NCBI GenBank assembly: GCA_007922195.1
Contig: ML681995.1
Span: forward strand, 13,447,879-13,511,878
Direction of reading: 5' to 3'
From: Podocnemis expansa
Lineage: Eukaryota; Chordata; Testudines; Podocnemididae
DNA: 64,000 bases
The position numbers and the translations under genes are program-made. This document shows positions 45,591 through 58,029 of this stretch, one piece after another. The notes below the pieces were generated by a model. It worked only from the letters and a program-made list of their open reading frames with translations. It ran no database searches and was not told where the DNA came from. The stretch's first letter is position 1. The number at the start of each line of letters is the position of its first letter.

Positions 45591-45705
45591 TTATTCTTAA
45601 ATTGTAATCTCTTTGGGGCAGGGACTTTTTTGTTCTGTACAGCACCTGGCACAAGGGGATCCTGGTGCTTGATTGGTTCCGTTATGTGCTATGATAAAAT
45701 AGAAG
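45591..45705 (+). repeat. L2/MIR-tail-like ancient repeat
   Basis: ATCTCTTTGGGGCAGGGACT followed by TTCTGTACAGCACCTGGCAC matches the shared L2/MIR 3' tail ('gggcagggactgt...cagcacctagcac'). Confidence 0.65.
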
Positions 45706-47783
45706 AGAGCACTGGTGAATGGCATCTCCAGGGAAGAGAAGGGATATTTGGGAAGGAGCGTGGGGGCAGGGGGAGGACTCAGAACAATGGAAATCGTACA
45801 TTTTTTGCCATTTTGATTCAGGTCCTGGATCCAAATTTGGATCCAGCCCATCATTAGGGCTTGGATAAAAGCCAAAGGCTGTAGATTGTATCTAATTCTC
45901 TTAGGTGCCTCTGAAATTCCCACAGTTACAGTAGAGAAATTGCTGTTGACTTCAATGGACTTTATCTGCAACAACTGTTTGGACTAAATGCGCTTGAAAT
46001 CACACTGAATAGTATTGAGTGAGTACAGTTCATAGCACAGCAAAACAGAATGCAAAATATATACAAAATGGGAGAAATAACCACAGGCATCCAAATGCAT
46101 CTTACTCTATCCAGCATGAAAAATATTGGCCTCTAGTATACTTTAGTTTGGTCTCTAGTCCTCTGGTTTGAGAACTAGGTCTTATACCATGTCTAAATTT
46201 CTGGAGTCTTTCTGAAGGCAAGTCTAGATTTTTCCCATGCATCTCACCCGAGTGCATCTAAATGTCCTCATAGGTGTGGAAAAGAAATTACAGTGCATGC
46301 AATCATTTTCTCATATTTCCAAATGTTGTATTGCATTTTACAAAGTACCATTTTAAGCACACCCAGGCTTTTTTGAGAAAAGGAATCAAGACCAATAAGT
46401 CGGGTATACTTACTGTATCTATGCTCAGTTGAAATAACCGTGTAGACACTAGGGAGACTGCTCTTACCGTAGCGGTACTCTTGAGAGGCCTGTGAGTATT
46501 GGAAGAGTTGTTTGATGTACTTGGTTTTAATGGCAGACAGAACAGAAGAGATCTTAAAACAAAGGCCCATGTATGTTTTGCTAAGAGAAGTCATAGTAAC
46601 AGGTTTCAGTGTAAATGAGAGTTGTATTGCTTCCATCAGAGATGACTTGAAAATAAAGTGCTTTTGATGGTAATACTGCAGATGTCTGCAGGAAACCCAG
46701 CATAGCCTTGAACACTGTAGTTAGATAGCTGTGCAAAAAAGTACATGAAGAGAAGAGCTAATGTGCAATACTTCTATTTAAGATAGAGGGAGGAAATAGA
46801 AATTGTGATAGCATGCTATTTCAAGTAATAATAGAAAGTACTTGATGTTTACATGGTGAATGGATCAATACTAATTCTGTAGTCAGAGCACATACAGTAG
46901 TTTGGATTATACAAGTGATAGATGTGCTTGGTATAGCTGAAATTTCCACCCTGCAACATTTATTTCTCACTGTGTGTTAGATGGAATTTTCCACCCAACT
47001 ATCTGGAAGGATTTGCATAAGAATGGTGATAGAGCAGTATTCTTTAATGATGTGCTTTTCTTTGTTAAACTTCAAAAATGTCTACGATGCATGATGAGGT
47101 TTGGATGAATTGCCAAGCTAATGCTTTTATATTTTCTTTAAAGAGCTTATCTTCACTGTGTTGTGGGAGTGACTTTATATTGTTGTCATAAAGGCAGAGG
47201 CAGTAAAGCCGACTTTGTAGCAACCCCAAGAGGGGCTCCCTCCCTCAAATTTGGGTCTTCACTAATGCTGATGGCCCCAGATTGAGACACCTCTTAGCCA
47301 GCACCTGTTTTATACCACTAGCAGCACTATTAAGTTATTTGTATGTTTCTTTGCATTACTCACCATGCTGCTATGCAATTTTACTTTTAAAACAATGATC
47401 CCTTGTTGTTTAACCTTGGTCAGTGAAGATTGCTGTAATGTCTGCTGAAACTGGGTCAAAACCAGGTTCTTCGCAGAATAACATTTTTGAATTAACAGCA
47501 GCTAAAGAGTAGCCGAATTTGGAAAGTCTTTGCTGGTTTCAGATTGGTTAAAAATGATACAGCAGACTGCTTCTTCCATATCCCTCTGTTCCTCTAACGA
47601 GAGCCTAAGCTCTGAAACAGAGGGAGAAGTGTTTGAAATGTGGTGAATTTTAGGACTGTAACCTGATGTGAAGCAATATTTCCTTCCCTGGGATGTTGGC
47701 CCTGTGAGTCATTTGCTAGCCTATGCTGAGGCTACTTGGAAATCTTGGATCAAAAGGAGCAACCGACAGCATGAAAAATAAGC
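45706..47783. other. Non-coding interval
   Basis: About 2 kb without recognised genes, RNA genes or bounded repeats. Confidence 0.45.
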
Positions 47784-47791
47784 AGGACCAA

Positions 47792-48026
47792 TAGGGGCAT
47801 TGCTGGCACTGGTGCCCCGGGTCTGGTGCCCCCCCCATCTCCAGCTCCATCAGGCTGGAGATCCGGGGCTCAGCTGCCCGCAGCAGCCGCTCCATCCCTG
47901 TTCCTGTCTGGGGATGTGGGGCCCAGCTGCCCATGGCTGCTTCCGGCCCTGTCCCCAGCCGGGGGGTGAGGCCTGCGGGGCCTGGGGCTGTGCCCTGGGT
48001 CCCTCCCTGGGGCAGCAATGCCCCTG
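47792..48026. mobile_element. hAT-type GC-rich element, TSD AGGACCAA
   Basis: The ends TAGGGGCATTGCTGGC and GGGCAGCAATGCCCCTG are inverted. The exact 8-base repeat AGGACCAA flanks it (47784-47791 and 48027-48034). The 235-base interior has high GC and only chance ORFs. Confidence 0.88.
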
Positions 48027-48034
48027 AGGACCAA

Positions 48035-48919
48035 TAACGGCAAGATTTGTCACCAAATCCAACTGCATGTATGGGACAATGATTTCTCTTACAGTTAGAG
48101 TGGGCCTAAATCTGACCTCCCTGTAATTCCATGGATATCAACAGAACAGGATGTGTGTAAATGAGAAACAAATCTGGCCCTGGTTGTGCGTGGCATTTTT
48201 TTGTTGCCCGTTACCAGCAGTAAGTGTATAAAAGTATTTTTTTAATGGGTATACCGTAATTCTTCTCTAATAACCATATGCCAGGGATCAGCTCCAACAG
48301 TCTGCTTTGCTCACATGGGCAGAACTAGTACACTGCACATATTTACTTATTTGGATTTGTGGAATAAGCAAATGTTCCATATCCTGGGCCCCCTTACAAT
48401 ACATTACAACATACAGGATCACATACAATCCCTTGATACATCCAGAGAGATAATCAGTTGTACTCTCAGGACTTCTCTTATCCTTGTTTTCCTCCACTTT
48501 TTCCAACCAATCCACCTCAGCTGCCAAAGCCCTGGAAAACAGATGTTCTTTGCAGCAAGAGAAAAGCATTAATATCTGAGCTGATATTTGTACCATCCTC
48601 TCTGATTCCTTTTCAAGACCGACTTCTGTTCTGACAAAATAAACAAACCAATGTATGTACGATGCCCAGGTTTAGAGGTCATTTTAGGGAAGTCTGTATT
48701 TATATAATTGCACAGCAAATTTGGATGTATATATTGGACTGTCCCTCTTTTTCCCCCCCCCCCCCCCAACCCTTACTCTCCTCTTGCCCCAAGTCCTGTT
48801 GGAGGAAAAACACTTAAGTGTGTGCTTAATTTTAAATCCAGTGGAATTGAAGAGTGTGCTTTAAAGCTAAGCATGTGTGTAAGTGTCTTGCTAAATTGTG
48901 GAGGTGGGGGCAAAGATTG
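48035..48919. other. Non-coding interval with a C15 run
   Basis: No gene. A 15-base C tract at 48753-48767 follows a T-rich stretch. A foldback trace (GGGCCTAAATCTGACC ... CAAATCTGGCCC) lies near 48104-48180. Confidence 0.4.
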
Positions 48920-49012
48920 TAAGATCATTGGGTCAGAGGCTGTGTCTGCCTCCATTCTGTACAGCGCTTGGGACAACAGGGCCCTGATCGTGGCTCAATA
49001 AACACTAAACTT
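48920..49012 (+). repeat. L2/MIR-tail-like ancient repeat
   Basis: CATTCTGTACAGCGCTTGGG, CCTGATCGTGG and CTCAATAAACAC match the end of the L2/MIR tail family, including the terminal CTCAATAAA. Confidence 0.6.
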
Positions 49013-49364
49013 AAGAATGTAAATAGAGTATGATATCAGCATATCTTCCCTGTATAAATTTGACATGGGAAGATACTCTTTACAGGTGGAACTTCTCCAT
49101 AATGAAACCTGAATTAGGACAAATTAAAAATGTTAATGAGATTGGAATCCCTGGTCTAATTGAATTAGGGAAACATTAAGTCCCCAATGATCATTTTAAA
49201 TCACTGGCATAAAATGTCTCTTGCTGATTTATTTAATTTAAACATACTGCAAGAACCTTCCCACCATTCACATGGTAAAAATTCTTCTACAGGGTGCTTA
49301 CACCATAATTGCCCTTTACTGGTAATTTTACTTAACTTTCCTCTGAGACATCTGGTCAGACAGA

Positions 49365-49784
49365 GGCTGTGGCTACACTTAGGCAGTTTAATCAATTTAA
49401 TAAAATTGCTATAAATCATTAAATCAATTTAGCATGTCACTAAAACTCAAATTGAACTAGTATGTCCATGGACAGGCCGCAAGAAGGGCCATGCCCCCAC
49501 CCAATATATAGAAAAAGGGCAGCATCCTGAGAAGGAGGAGGGCAAAAGTGTTAAATTGAAATAACACATCCACACAGTGCTCTCTTGAAATAAGAGTTTT
49601 GATTTAACCATCAATTTGATATACTAGGTTTTATTATATTGAATTGACTTTCCTTACTGCGAGATAAGGTAGCGTCTTACCTCAATATAAGGAAATGTAG
49701 TGTGGACCTGTAATCTTTAAAAAAAAAAAAAAACAAAAAAAACCCCCTGCATTATTTTGATTTAAAGGCTGTGTGGACATACCC
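49365..49784. mobile_element. PIF/Harbinger-like MITE, AGA flanks
   Basis: The ends GGCTGTGGCTACACTTAGG and GGCTGTGTGGACATACCC are inverted relatives of the 34829 element's ends. AGA flanks it on both sides (49362-49364, 49785-49787). The interior is rich in TTAAATCAATTT words, with an A-rich tract near 49720. Confidence 0.65.
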
Positions 49785-49787
49785 AGA

Positions 49788-52700
49788 TATACTGAATCAG
49801 ATGTGCAATTGATCTGTTCTGATCTGGCATGTCATATGGCCACCTGAGTAATAAGACTCCACTGCTGATTTGAGATTGCTGGTTCTATTTGTTCAAATGG
49901 TGGTGAATTTTTCACAAACTATTTATTTGCCTGGCTTCAAAGAGCTGCTAACATGAAGATGCAAGATTGAATAGTGTGTGGGTATTTCCTGTATTTTACA
50001 TGCTCCTCATTAGTTGCTGTTCCTGATTGTATGTTTGACCTCTCAGCATTCCAGCTGTACTTATTTTACTGACTCCTCAATTAGTGCAGATAACATTATA
50101 CCATTTCCACCTGTTTTCTGACCAATTTCTGCCCACTGTGGAATGGGGCATCCCCACTGATGCTTCAAGAGAATTTAGTCCATGTAATCTGTGGTGCTTC
50201 AAGATCCAGCCACTTCCACTTTATATCAGTCTAATGTTGCTAACTTCTGTGGCATTAATACAGATTCTCAATAATGTAAATGAGAGAGAAATCAGGCCCA
50301 GAGTCAGGCATATTATTCCAAATCTAACTGTTTATAACTGAGGATGGTATTTGGCTGGCTGAGAGAAGACCGTCAAGGTCACGACAACTTACATTCAGCA
50401 TTTCCTCATTTTCTGGTACTGTTGCATCTAGTACATTGTTATAACAGATTTTTGTGTTTAATTAACTTGTGTGGTAGATCTGAGAAATACCGCCTTTATG
50501 TAGGCAGATGATGTGTTGTTTGTAAAGCTGTTACAGCAAAGATAAAGTTTTATAACAATGCAGGCAATAAAGCGCACAATTATTTGAGAAGCCCCACCAT
50601 CCAGAATAAATGTTACAGGAAGCATTAACTGTCCATAAAAATTCCTTTACTATTCAGGAATTTAAACCACAGCCACTGTGAGAGAAGATATTAAACCACA
50701 ATCACATGCTGTAATGCTTTCTTAAAGAATTAGACATTAGGAAAACCTTGGTTGGCTATGGTTTATGATGTTTGTGTTGCATTACTTTTTCTTTTATATA
50801 ATGAGTCTTTACCTATATAAATAAAATAAAATTCATATGCACAAATATAAAAGTGATACCTATAGAAATATGATTGTGTATGTCTTTGTAAATGTTTATC
50901 TACATCAAAATCTCCTAGGTATTCTTTTCTTTACAAAGCACTTGCAAAAGAATAAATTGTACAAGCCTGCATGTTTCTATGTTAGAAGACACGGAGGTTA
51001 TCACAGCAATTTAGAACCACAGTTCTTCCTACAGCTGTTTAAAAAAAAAAAAAAAAAATCACTTATTCTTGTCTTATAAAAGGCTTCAGCCTGATAGCAT
51101 TGGAGACTGGAGTTCTGTCTTCCTGCAAAAGAGGAAGAAGTCAGGCACTAGTAATGGTGAGTTCTTCACTGCAGTCCACAATATACCTCTGCCATAACTG
51201 GAGGTTAAGAAAGCTAACCCAACAAAGGTTCGAACCTGCAAGAGATTGGGGGGGGGGGGTCTCAATTCCTACTGACTTAAATTAGAGTGGAAGGTGCTCC
51301 ATCAGTATCTGACAGGCTCAAATCCTTTATCTTCACTGCTGAATCTGTGAGAAAAGAGGTCAGTTTTATTGCTGTTATGTGGCCACCTGGGTACTAGGAA
51401 CTGGACTCGAATCTCCAATTTACTTTAAAAACAGTCTGGCAGCTGATGTTTGGCAGCTACTAGCATGGACTGGAGTTGAACCAGTATTCCATATGAAAGG
51501 CTTTGTTGCCCATCACTGATGCCTTGAGCCATATAATTCCCAATTCTAGCTACCCACAGCTGGTCAAAACCAGACTGTGACCTCTTCCACCTGAGAAGAA
51601 TTGCCACTAATACCTAGGTGTGGGATCTCTTTTTGTATGTGTGGCTTACACTGAGGATGCTTCCACCTTTTTAAGACTAAATTATTATAGATTTTTGGGG
51701 CACTTCAGCTAGGAAATTCAGTGCCCTTTCTCCTTGGGATGGGGTATTCACATCACACAAGTTCTGAAGGGACAAGCTATACTAGAGGGACCAGTTAATC
51801 ATATAAGCTGCACCAGGAAGGGAGCCAGGGCTCAATAATGCTTAATTGAGGGTGACACTCCCTGAACAGGAACAGGTGAGGCTTCTATGAAGCTAAGAAC
51901 AGACAGGGGAAATGGTTTGCAGTCCCTTTCTGCATGGGGGTGGGGAGGTGTTAGAGATCCCAAGTTTTGGGAATAAGCCCAAGGGGAGGCAGCCAGGCTG
52001 AGTGGAGGAAGCTTGGACAGAGTAAAGGTGGAAGCAGGACAGAACTAGGGGAAGTAGCAGCAAGATCTGAGAGCATGTAGGTCATAGCTGTGGAGCACAG
52101 GTCCTGTGGGCTAGAATCTGGAGTAGAGGGTTCCCTACCAGCCCCAAGGGAGGTGCCAACAGTTTTGGGCACAGAATGGAGGACTGCCTGGACCAACTGA
52201 GAGACAGCTTGTCCAGAAAGACACTGACAGACCCCTAGAAAGGGAGAACTAAAGTGACCTCACCTGAGAGCTGAGTCACCAAGGAAGACTACTACTCTGC
52301 TCTGGACTTGGAGGGTGAGACAAGGATGATAGGCTGAGTAGCTGCAGGAAAGGGCATCTGACCAGTTGTGAATGAATCACTAGCTGAATGAGAGAGGTAT
52401 GTCAGCAGTGAATCCCATTCTGTTCCTCCTTTATTGTGGATCACTCCTTACTCCTGTGATGAATATATTGCAACTATTGAACAGATGTTCAAGACCAAAA
52501 GTGGCTGTTTTGCTTCTCCAGTCTGACCTCCTGTATGGCACAAAAGCTGCAGAGTTTTATGTGGTGATTCATGCATCTAGCCCAGCTACTTGTAGTTGAA
52601 AGTGTGTGTGTCTGCTGGACACTTGCAAGGCTCTGGGAGTGGCAGAAGTTAGCACATCCTTTTGCACCTTGCTCACTTCTGTATCAGAGTTGCACATATG

Positions 52701-53070
52701 CCTTTTTCCAAATTCTGTACCTCTTCTGTTGATTAGAGGGCTAACGCATTTCTCCAGGATATGCCACCACTGGTTTGGTAGAACAATCTGCAGTCCAGCT
52801 GTATGGTTGTCTTCCATAGCCCTAGCAGGGGAAAAAAGTGAAGCATAGCCCCTCTAATTGCATGGTGGAAGATTAAGCCACCAGCCAGTCCACTGGACAG
52901 TTCTAAAACCCAGTTCCTTTTTTTATGGCAAAGGGTTTCTTTAGATAACAGGTATAGGGAACTGCTTACTTTTGAATAGTCCTGCTGCTGTTAAACTATA
53001 TATTAAAAACACATGTATATTAAAAAAAACAAAAACAAACTCTCCTTCTTTAAGGGTGCATGGAGTCTTC
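49788..53070. other. Long non-coding interval
   Basis: More than 3 kb without a defensible gene. It contains an A17 tract near 51041-51058 and a G12 run at 51248-51259. ORFs at 51951-52196 and 52399-52848 overlap on both strands without family motifs. Confidence 0.45.
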
Positions 53071-53074
53071 CAAA

Positions 53075-53260
53075 ACTACAAACAGTCCTGTGGCATATTT
53101 AAAGACCAATAAATTTATCTGTTACATGAGCCTTCATGGAAGAAAATCCCACTAAATCAGTTTTTCTCCCATGGAAGCTCATGAGATTGGCACTTATAAA
53201 GACTAAGTGTCTCAAGATGCCTTGTTTCTTTTGCTAACTAACATAGCTACCCTTCTGGAC
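53075..53260. repeat. Turtle-type repeat as inverted dimer, degraded
   Basis: CAGTCCTGTGGCATATTTAA and TGAGCCTTCATGGAAGAAAA (plus half) are followed by TTCTCCCATGGAAGCTCATG (minus half) and an end reading GCTAACTAACATAGCTACCC. Confidence 0.65.
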
Positions 53261-53629
53261 CTTCCAAAATAGTTCTTTGTTTTAAAAATAAATGTCATCT
53301 GCAGTTATTTCCATGTGTGTTTAATTGGTTTAAATTCCAGTGTGCTTTGCAACAAAATACAGGGCCCAGGATTTTTAAGTTATCAGTGATTTTGGTGACT
53401 TCAGTTTTGGGATGTCCAATGTCAGACACACCACAGGGGGTCTGGTTTCCTAAAACAGCTGAGAGTCTGAGCTCTGAAAATCAGGCTGCTTTAAGGTATA
53501 TGCAGTAGGGTTGATTAGCAAACAATTTAATTTTGTGAATAATACTGAGGTTTTGGGATTTTAGTTTTGCTCCACATTGAAATGAAAACAAGACCATTAG
53601 AAAGTTTTTATTGAGGATAACGACACCCT

Positions 53630-53700
53630 AGAGTAGTCTTGTGGTTAGGGCACTCCCCTAGGGAGACCCACGTTCAAATCCTATCTGAGCCTGAATCAGG
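53630..53700 (+). repeat. tRNA-derived SINE head or tRNA pseudogene
   Basis: TAGTCTTGTGGTTAGGGCAC resembles an A box and D arm, and GTTCAAATCCTA about 30 bases later resembles a B box and T arm. Acceptor pairing is not evident, so it is probably a SINE head and not a working tRNA. Confidence 0.5.
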
Positions 53701-54950
53701 CTATCAAGTGTTTTGTGTCATGGGGTGTTTCTTTCCTTTTGACCAGAAGTCCATCCTGGACCTGAAAAATAAATCTTGGTGAAAATTTTGTTTTCCATGA
53801 TGAGCATCTGCAAGAAAGTTTTTGGTTTAGACTCATCAGCATTTTCCAGGGAAAAGGGATTTTGCTGGAAAATTCCTGACTAGCTGTAATCTGAAACTGG
53901 GAACCCCAAGTCACTAGCCACTCTTAGTCACTTTATCATTCTTAGTACTTCATGATTGTTTGATTACCTCACAATTGCTGTACCAAAGCTTGGCACAGAT
54001 GAATGGTTGGTTCCAATTCACTTTCCTTTTTCTAAAAAGGAATGCCAAAATAATTTTGTTGTGAGTCTCAATATGTAATGGGATTTCAAATATCTGGAAG
54101 AAAAGTCTGTGGGGAAGAATGAGAACAAAAGCAATTCCAATGTGCAGTTTCACATATTTAGCTGCTTGTGTAAATTGTTCTTTGTGGTACTGTGGTAATG
54201 CTGGGTGGCTCTGAGTGAGATATGACAGCTTTGTTGCGCTGGATGCTGTAATACACAATAAGAGATTTCCTTTCCCTAAGAGTTTAGTCTAAACACACAG
54301 CTGGCAAATGGTAGGAGCAGAAACAGGTTCACTGTTCATTTTTCATGCTGCCTTCATGCAGTGTGGTGTTCTCCAGAAATCCATTAAGTGACATGATGTG
54401 CAGTTGTGAATGATTCTTTCCCTCCTCACTTTCCTTTCCAAAGAGAAAAATTGATGCTTGGTTTAGCTTTTGAACTTACTCAGATACTTATTACTGGGTG
54501 TAGGTATGGTGGACTCAAGGTCAAAGAAGTATGGCCTGCACTTGCCATGGAGAGTGAGGCTGGAGCCAGTCTTCACTCCTGAGAATAGTTTGTTTTACCA
54601 CCTTTAACTGGACCCAGAGGGAGCTCTGTCTCTGTCAGAGAAGCAAAGCTGTTGGTCACCACCTTAAGTTTGGAGCTCCCAGAAGTCTGTTAGGGGTCCT
54701 GGGCCAAGACTATTGGGCTCCTTGAAAACAAGGACAGAGACCCTGAATCTCATGCAACACTCCGAGTTGACAAGCTAGTGTAGAACCCAAAGGACAGGTT
54801 TGATGCTCAAGGTAGTCTTTCTGCTGAGGGGGATGTGCTCCTGCCTTCTGGATTAGGTGATGTATCTGAAGTGCTGATGGATTTGTCTCAGGTATGTTGC
54901 ATTGCTAGAATCTGGCTGGAAGATGTGCAAGGGATGCATTTGTAAGGCTA
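53701..54950. other. Non-coding interval
   Basis: No gene. The 53750-53900 stretch is rich in GAAAATTTT/CAGCATTTTCC words like the degraded AT-rich repeat at 9.5 kb. Confidence 0.4.
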
Positions 54951-55085
54951 AGTCCTTACTTGCCAGAGTGCTTTGTGACAGTGCTTTTGTATCACACAGT
55001 AGCTCAGTGGTAGAACAAAGATTAGCATCCATGTCCCCTGTATTTCTCTCCAGTGCCCAGTTCCTACACAGCACTGGCTCTCATT
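54951..55085 (+). repeat. MIR-like fragment
   Basis: ATCACACAGTAGCTCAGTGG followed by TAGAACAAAGATTAGCATCC and a CCAGTGCCCAGTTCCTACAC end matches the MIR segment after its core ('cacacagctagtaagtggcagagc'). Confidence 0.5.
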
Positions 55086-55268
55086 TGTGAAGTATAAGGC
55101 CTTCATGTTCTCTCCAGTTTTCTGGGCAGTTTTAAACTGGGCTTTTTATATTTATAAATAAAACTACAGTTAAGCCTCATATAGACCATAACTGGGCTTA
55201 AGCTTTTTAAGAAACAAAAATTTTTGACAGCAAGGCGTTTGAATATACATATACCCATCATTGTATTC

Positions 55269-55341
55269 CAGTGGTCCCCAACCAGTAGATTGAAACACAG
55301 GAGCGTTGTGCTATCTGCTAGTGAAAGGTTGGGACACGCTG
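55269..55341. mobile_element. Minimal hAT-type element (73 bp)
   Basis: The ends CAGTGGTCCCCAACC and GGTTGGGACACGCTG are inverted. TGTATTC flanks it at 55262-55268 and 55342-55348. It consists of little more than the two ends. Confidence 0.8.
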
Positions 55342-55348
55342 TGTATTC

Positions 55349-57600
55349 TTCTGCCTAGGTGCTGATTATACCACTGGCTAGTACTCTAGATCTGGAATCT
55401 AGTGAATCATTTTGTCTCAATATCATCTTAGATTGATGCAACTCCTGAGGGATCTTCACTATATCACTGCACTTTGTATTTTTTCTCTATGCATAACACT
55501 TACAAATACATTTAAGCAAAGCTGGGTTTCTGTCTATCTTTAGAAGCTCTTCAAAGGTGCTGAAATAGTATCTGAAGGAGGTGTCACCCGGCTAGAAGAG
55601 ACACCACCAGACAATATAAGTGAGAGACTGATGGGCTGCTGCTCACAGAAAAGATTATGGAGAAAAAACTGTTTTACCTTTCACCAAGCTGAACAAGTAT
55701 TTGGAATAGAACTGAGCTGAATCTTTCATATCTCCACTAGCATAAGGAGGGAGTTTCTTGCATTACATCCTATAATTCCCCCTCTACATGTTTGCAGTGT
55801 CATCTAGCCAGATTGGTAGGAAGGGGAGCTCACTTGTGCTTTGGCTTTCTGTGAGTGCATCTGGTTGGTTGCAAAAAAACACTTAATTCATTTTAATAAT
55901 GTGACCATCTTAAGCACACCTAGATTTCTTTGTGTGGAGTGGATGGATGCCCCCCTTTGCTGTCAAAATGGTTCCTTCCAACAGTCACTGTATGTCATAG
56001 ATAGGTACAAGGAGGCCCTACAAACCACAAAGAGGAAGTTAACTAGCCTGAAGTTTGATATCCAGATCTGATAAAGCCACCTCTTGGTTGTGTCAGGCTA
56101 CCACAACTAGATAACAAAGCTAGCAACCCGGATAGTGCTGCTATAGTTAAAGTTGAACAGCCACATCATCTTCCTCAGGACTTAATTGGGGGTGTTTGAA
56201 GATTTGCATGTTTTCAGCAAAATGGCATTTTCAGATAAGGTATTTTAGGTGCCATGTGAAAGGGAAAAGTTGCTAGTTCCTTGTGCTGTCTAGACTCTGC
56301 CCTCCTTTCACTGAGTGAACCTTATGCCATGAGTAGGCTTAGTGGGCTATACAGCACCCTTGCCTTACTCCTGCAGAAAGGGTAAGAGGGGCAAGCATCC
56401 TGCTCCAGCACCGTAGCATGGCCCCAGAGGTTGGTTCCAGGTCTGGGGCAGAAGACAGCTTCTGTTCATTGAGCAAGTGGGTGGAGGAAGACAAAGGGTA
56501 GCTAGAACTTGGGCTTCACCTCCATGGCCTTCAAGCCAGGTGCAATGAGGAGAGGGAGCATCACCCTTGAAAAAGGCTACAGTGACTTATTTGCTCCATA
56601 GAGCAAGAAGGAGAGCAGGAGAAACATCATGACTCTCTGAACTTCAGTTGTTTCCCAGGGCTTTTCTTTAGGGCTGGGGGAGGGGAACAGCTATGTACTA
56701 CTTACTTACACATGGTGGAGGCTGAAGGCTTTATTTAGCTGATTGGTCTCAGGGGGACTAATCATGGAATAAAGTGACTATTCAGCATGAGCAAGGGTGA
56801 AGGAAGTGAGCACTTAGTTAGCTAAAGCAAATTGCCAGATACCTGTCTCTGCAAAGTGAATGTTGAAAACAGCTTGTAGAAAAACTGGTCACTATCTCAA
56901 CTTTTCCCATGTGCGTGAATGATGGCAGGGGTGGGGGTGTGTGTGTATGCATGCATGTGCTTAGCAGGAGCTGGCATTAGGGACTTCCTGGTAGGAAGCC
57001 CAACCTGGTTATGCAAAGTAGATGTTGGAGATTCAGCCCATTAATTGAAAATGGGAAAACAATGAGGTTCAAATCTCTCCTTAAGTAACTTCTTCTGGTA
57101 TTTATTTTTTTTGGTTAGATCACAGAGCAGGCTCTTATAACATCCTTTTGGGTGGGATGTTCACCCACTGAAATGTAACACTTGGTACATGGGAAGAGTT
57201 AGGTCAATGCTGAATGCAGACAATCACACCATGAGAGTCCTAGAATTCTCTTGGATCCCAAGAGTGAGCCAGTTCTCTGGGTCCAGCTCTAGAGTAAACC
57301 TATCAAGATAGCTGTTTGCTAATAGGCTACTAATTGTCCTTCCCAAATCTTGTTGGGGAGTTATGAAGTACTTCTGCGATCTGCTTTTTGTTACTAAGGG
57401 CTCAGTTGTGTCTGGCTCTGTGCATATGGCCAAAGTGAAAGGAAGGCAGAAAGACACGAGGGGAAAGAAGGGACTGTATATTGGGGCTGCACACAATACC
57501 CTTAGCAAACACAGATGCTGCTTATGTTAGCCACCACGCCAGCAATGCAAGAGAAGGTGGGGTGAGGATTGGACCCGTCCCTGAACCCTTCAGCCAGGAC
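55349..57600. other. Long non-coding interval
   Basis: No gene recognised. A GT-rich alternating run (GGTGTGTGTGTATGCATGCA) lies near 56935-56960. It ends at the left edge of DIRS element 2. Confidence 0.45.
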
Positions 57601-57604
57601 AACC

Positions 57605-57815
57605 GAAAGGATGGTTACTGGTAAGTAATCAACCTTCAAGATAGGCTGCTTACATGCATTCAGTTACAGGTGTCCACATGCTGCAGCACACAGTAGCTCT
57701 GAAAGTCTCCAGCATTAGCTTGTCAGGTCAGGGCACATGGGCAACACCCCTTCTATGCTGTGACTACAGCTATATAAGTGACCCTGACCCTCCCAGTCCC
57801 ATATACTGCCCAACT
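57605..57815 (-). repeat. Inverted terminal repeat of DIRS element 2 (3' end)
   Basis: Words such as CATTCAGTTACAG, CAGCATTAGC, GTCAGGTCAGGGCACA, GCTATATA and GACCCTCCCAGT match the reverse complement of the repeat at 63395-63600. Confidence 0.88.
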
Positions 57816-57839
57816 CTGTAGTGGGGACAGTGGGGGGGG

Positions 57840-57955
57840 CCTGAATGTATGTGAGCAGCCCATCTCAAAAAAGGACACTTAATGGTAAGTAACCAACCAT
57901 TCTCCTTTTGAGCACTGCTCACATCATTCATTTACAGGTGACTGCTAGCTGTACC
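57840..57955. repeat. Internal complementary region of DIRS element 2
   Basis: The first half (CCTGAATGTATGTGAGCAGC ... GGTAAGTAACC) is the reverse complement of the 57605 terminus. The second half (CCATTCTCCTTTTGAGCAC ... CATCATTCATTTACAGG) is the reverse complement of the 63600 terminus. The design equals that of element 1. Confidence 0.88.
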
Positions 57956-58029
57956 CAAGGCTGGTGGGAGGAGTTAGTCTACCCACACTGAGTACAGCTC
58001 TTCCCAAAGCGGCATCGTCTATAGCCTGC

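Noticed and set aside
51225..51245. GGTTCGAACCTG resembling a B box
   Set aside because: It is a short palindrome without an upstream A box or cloverleaf pairing.
54967..55010. A-box-like TAGCTCAGTGGTAG suggesting a tRNA gene
   Set aside because: No B box at the right distance; the surrounding sequence fits the segment of MIR after its core.
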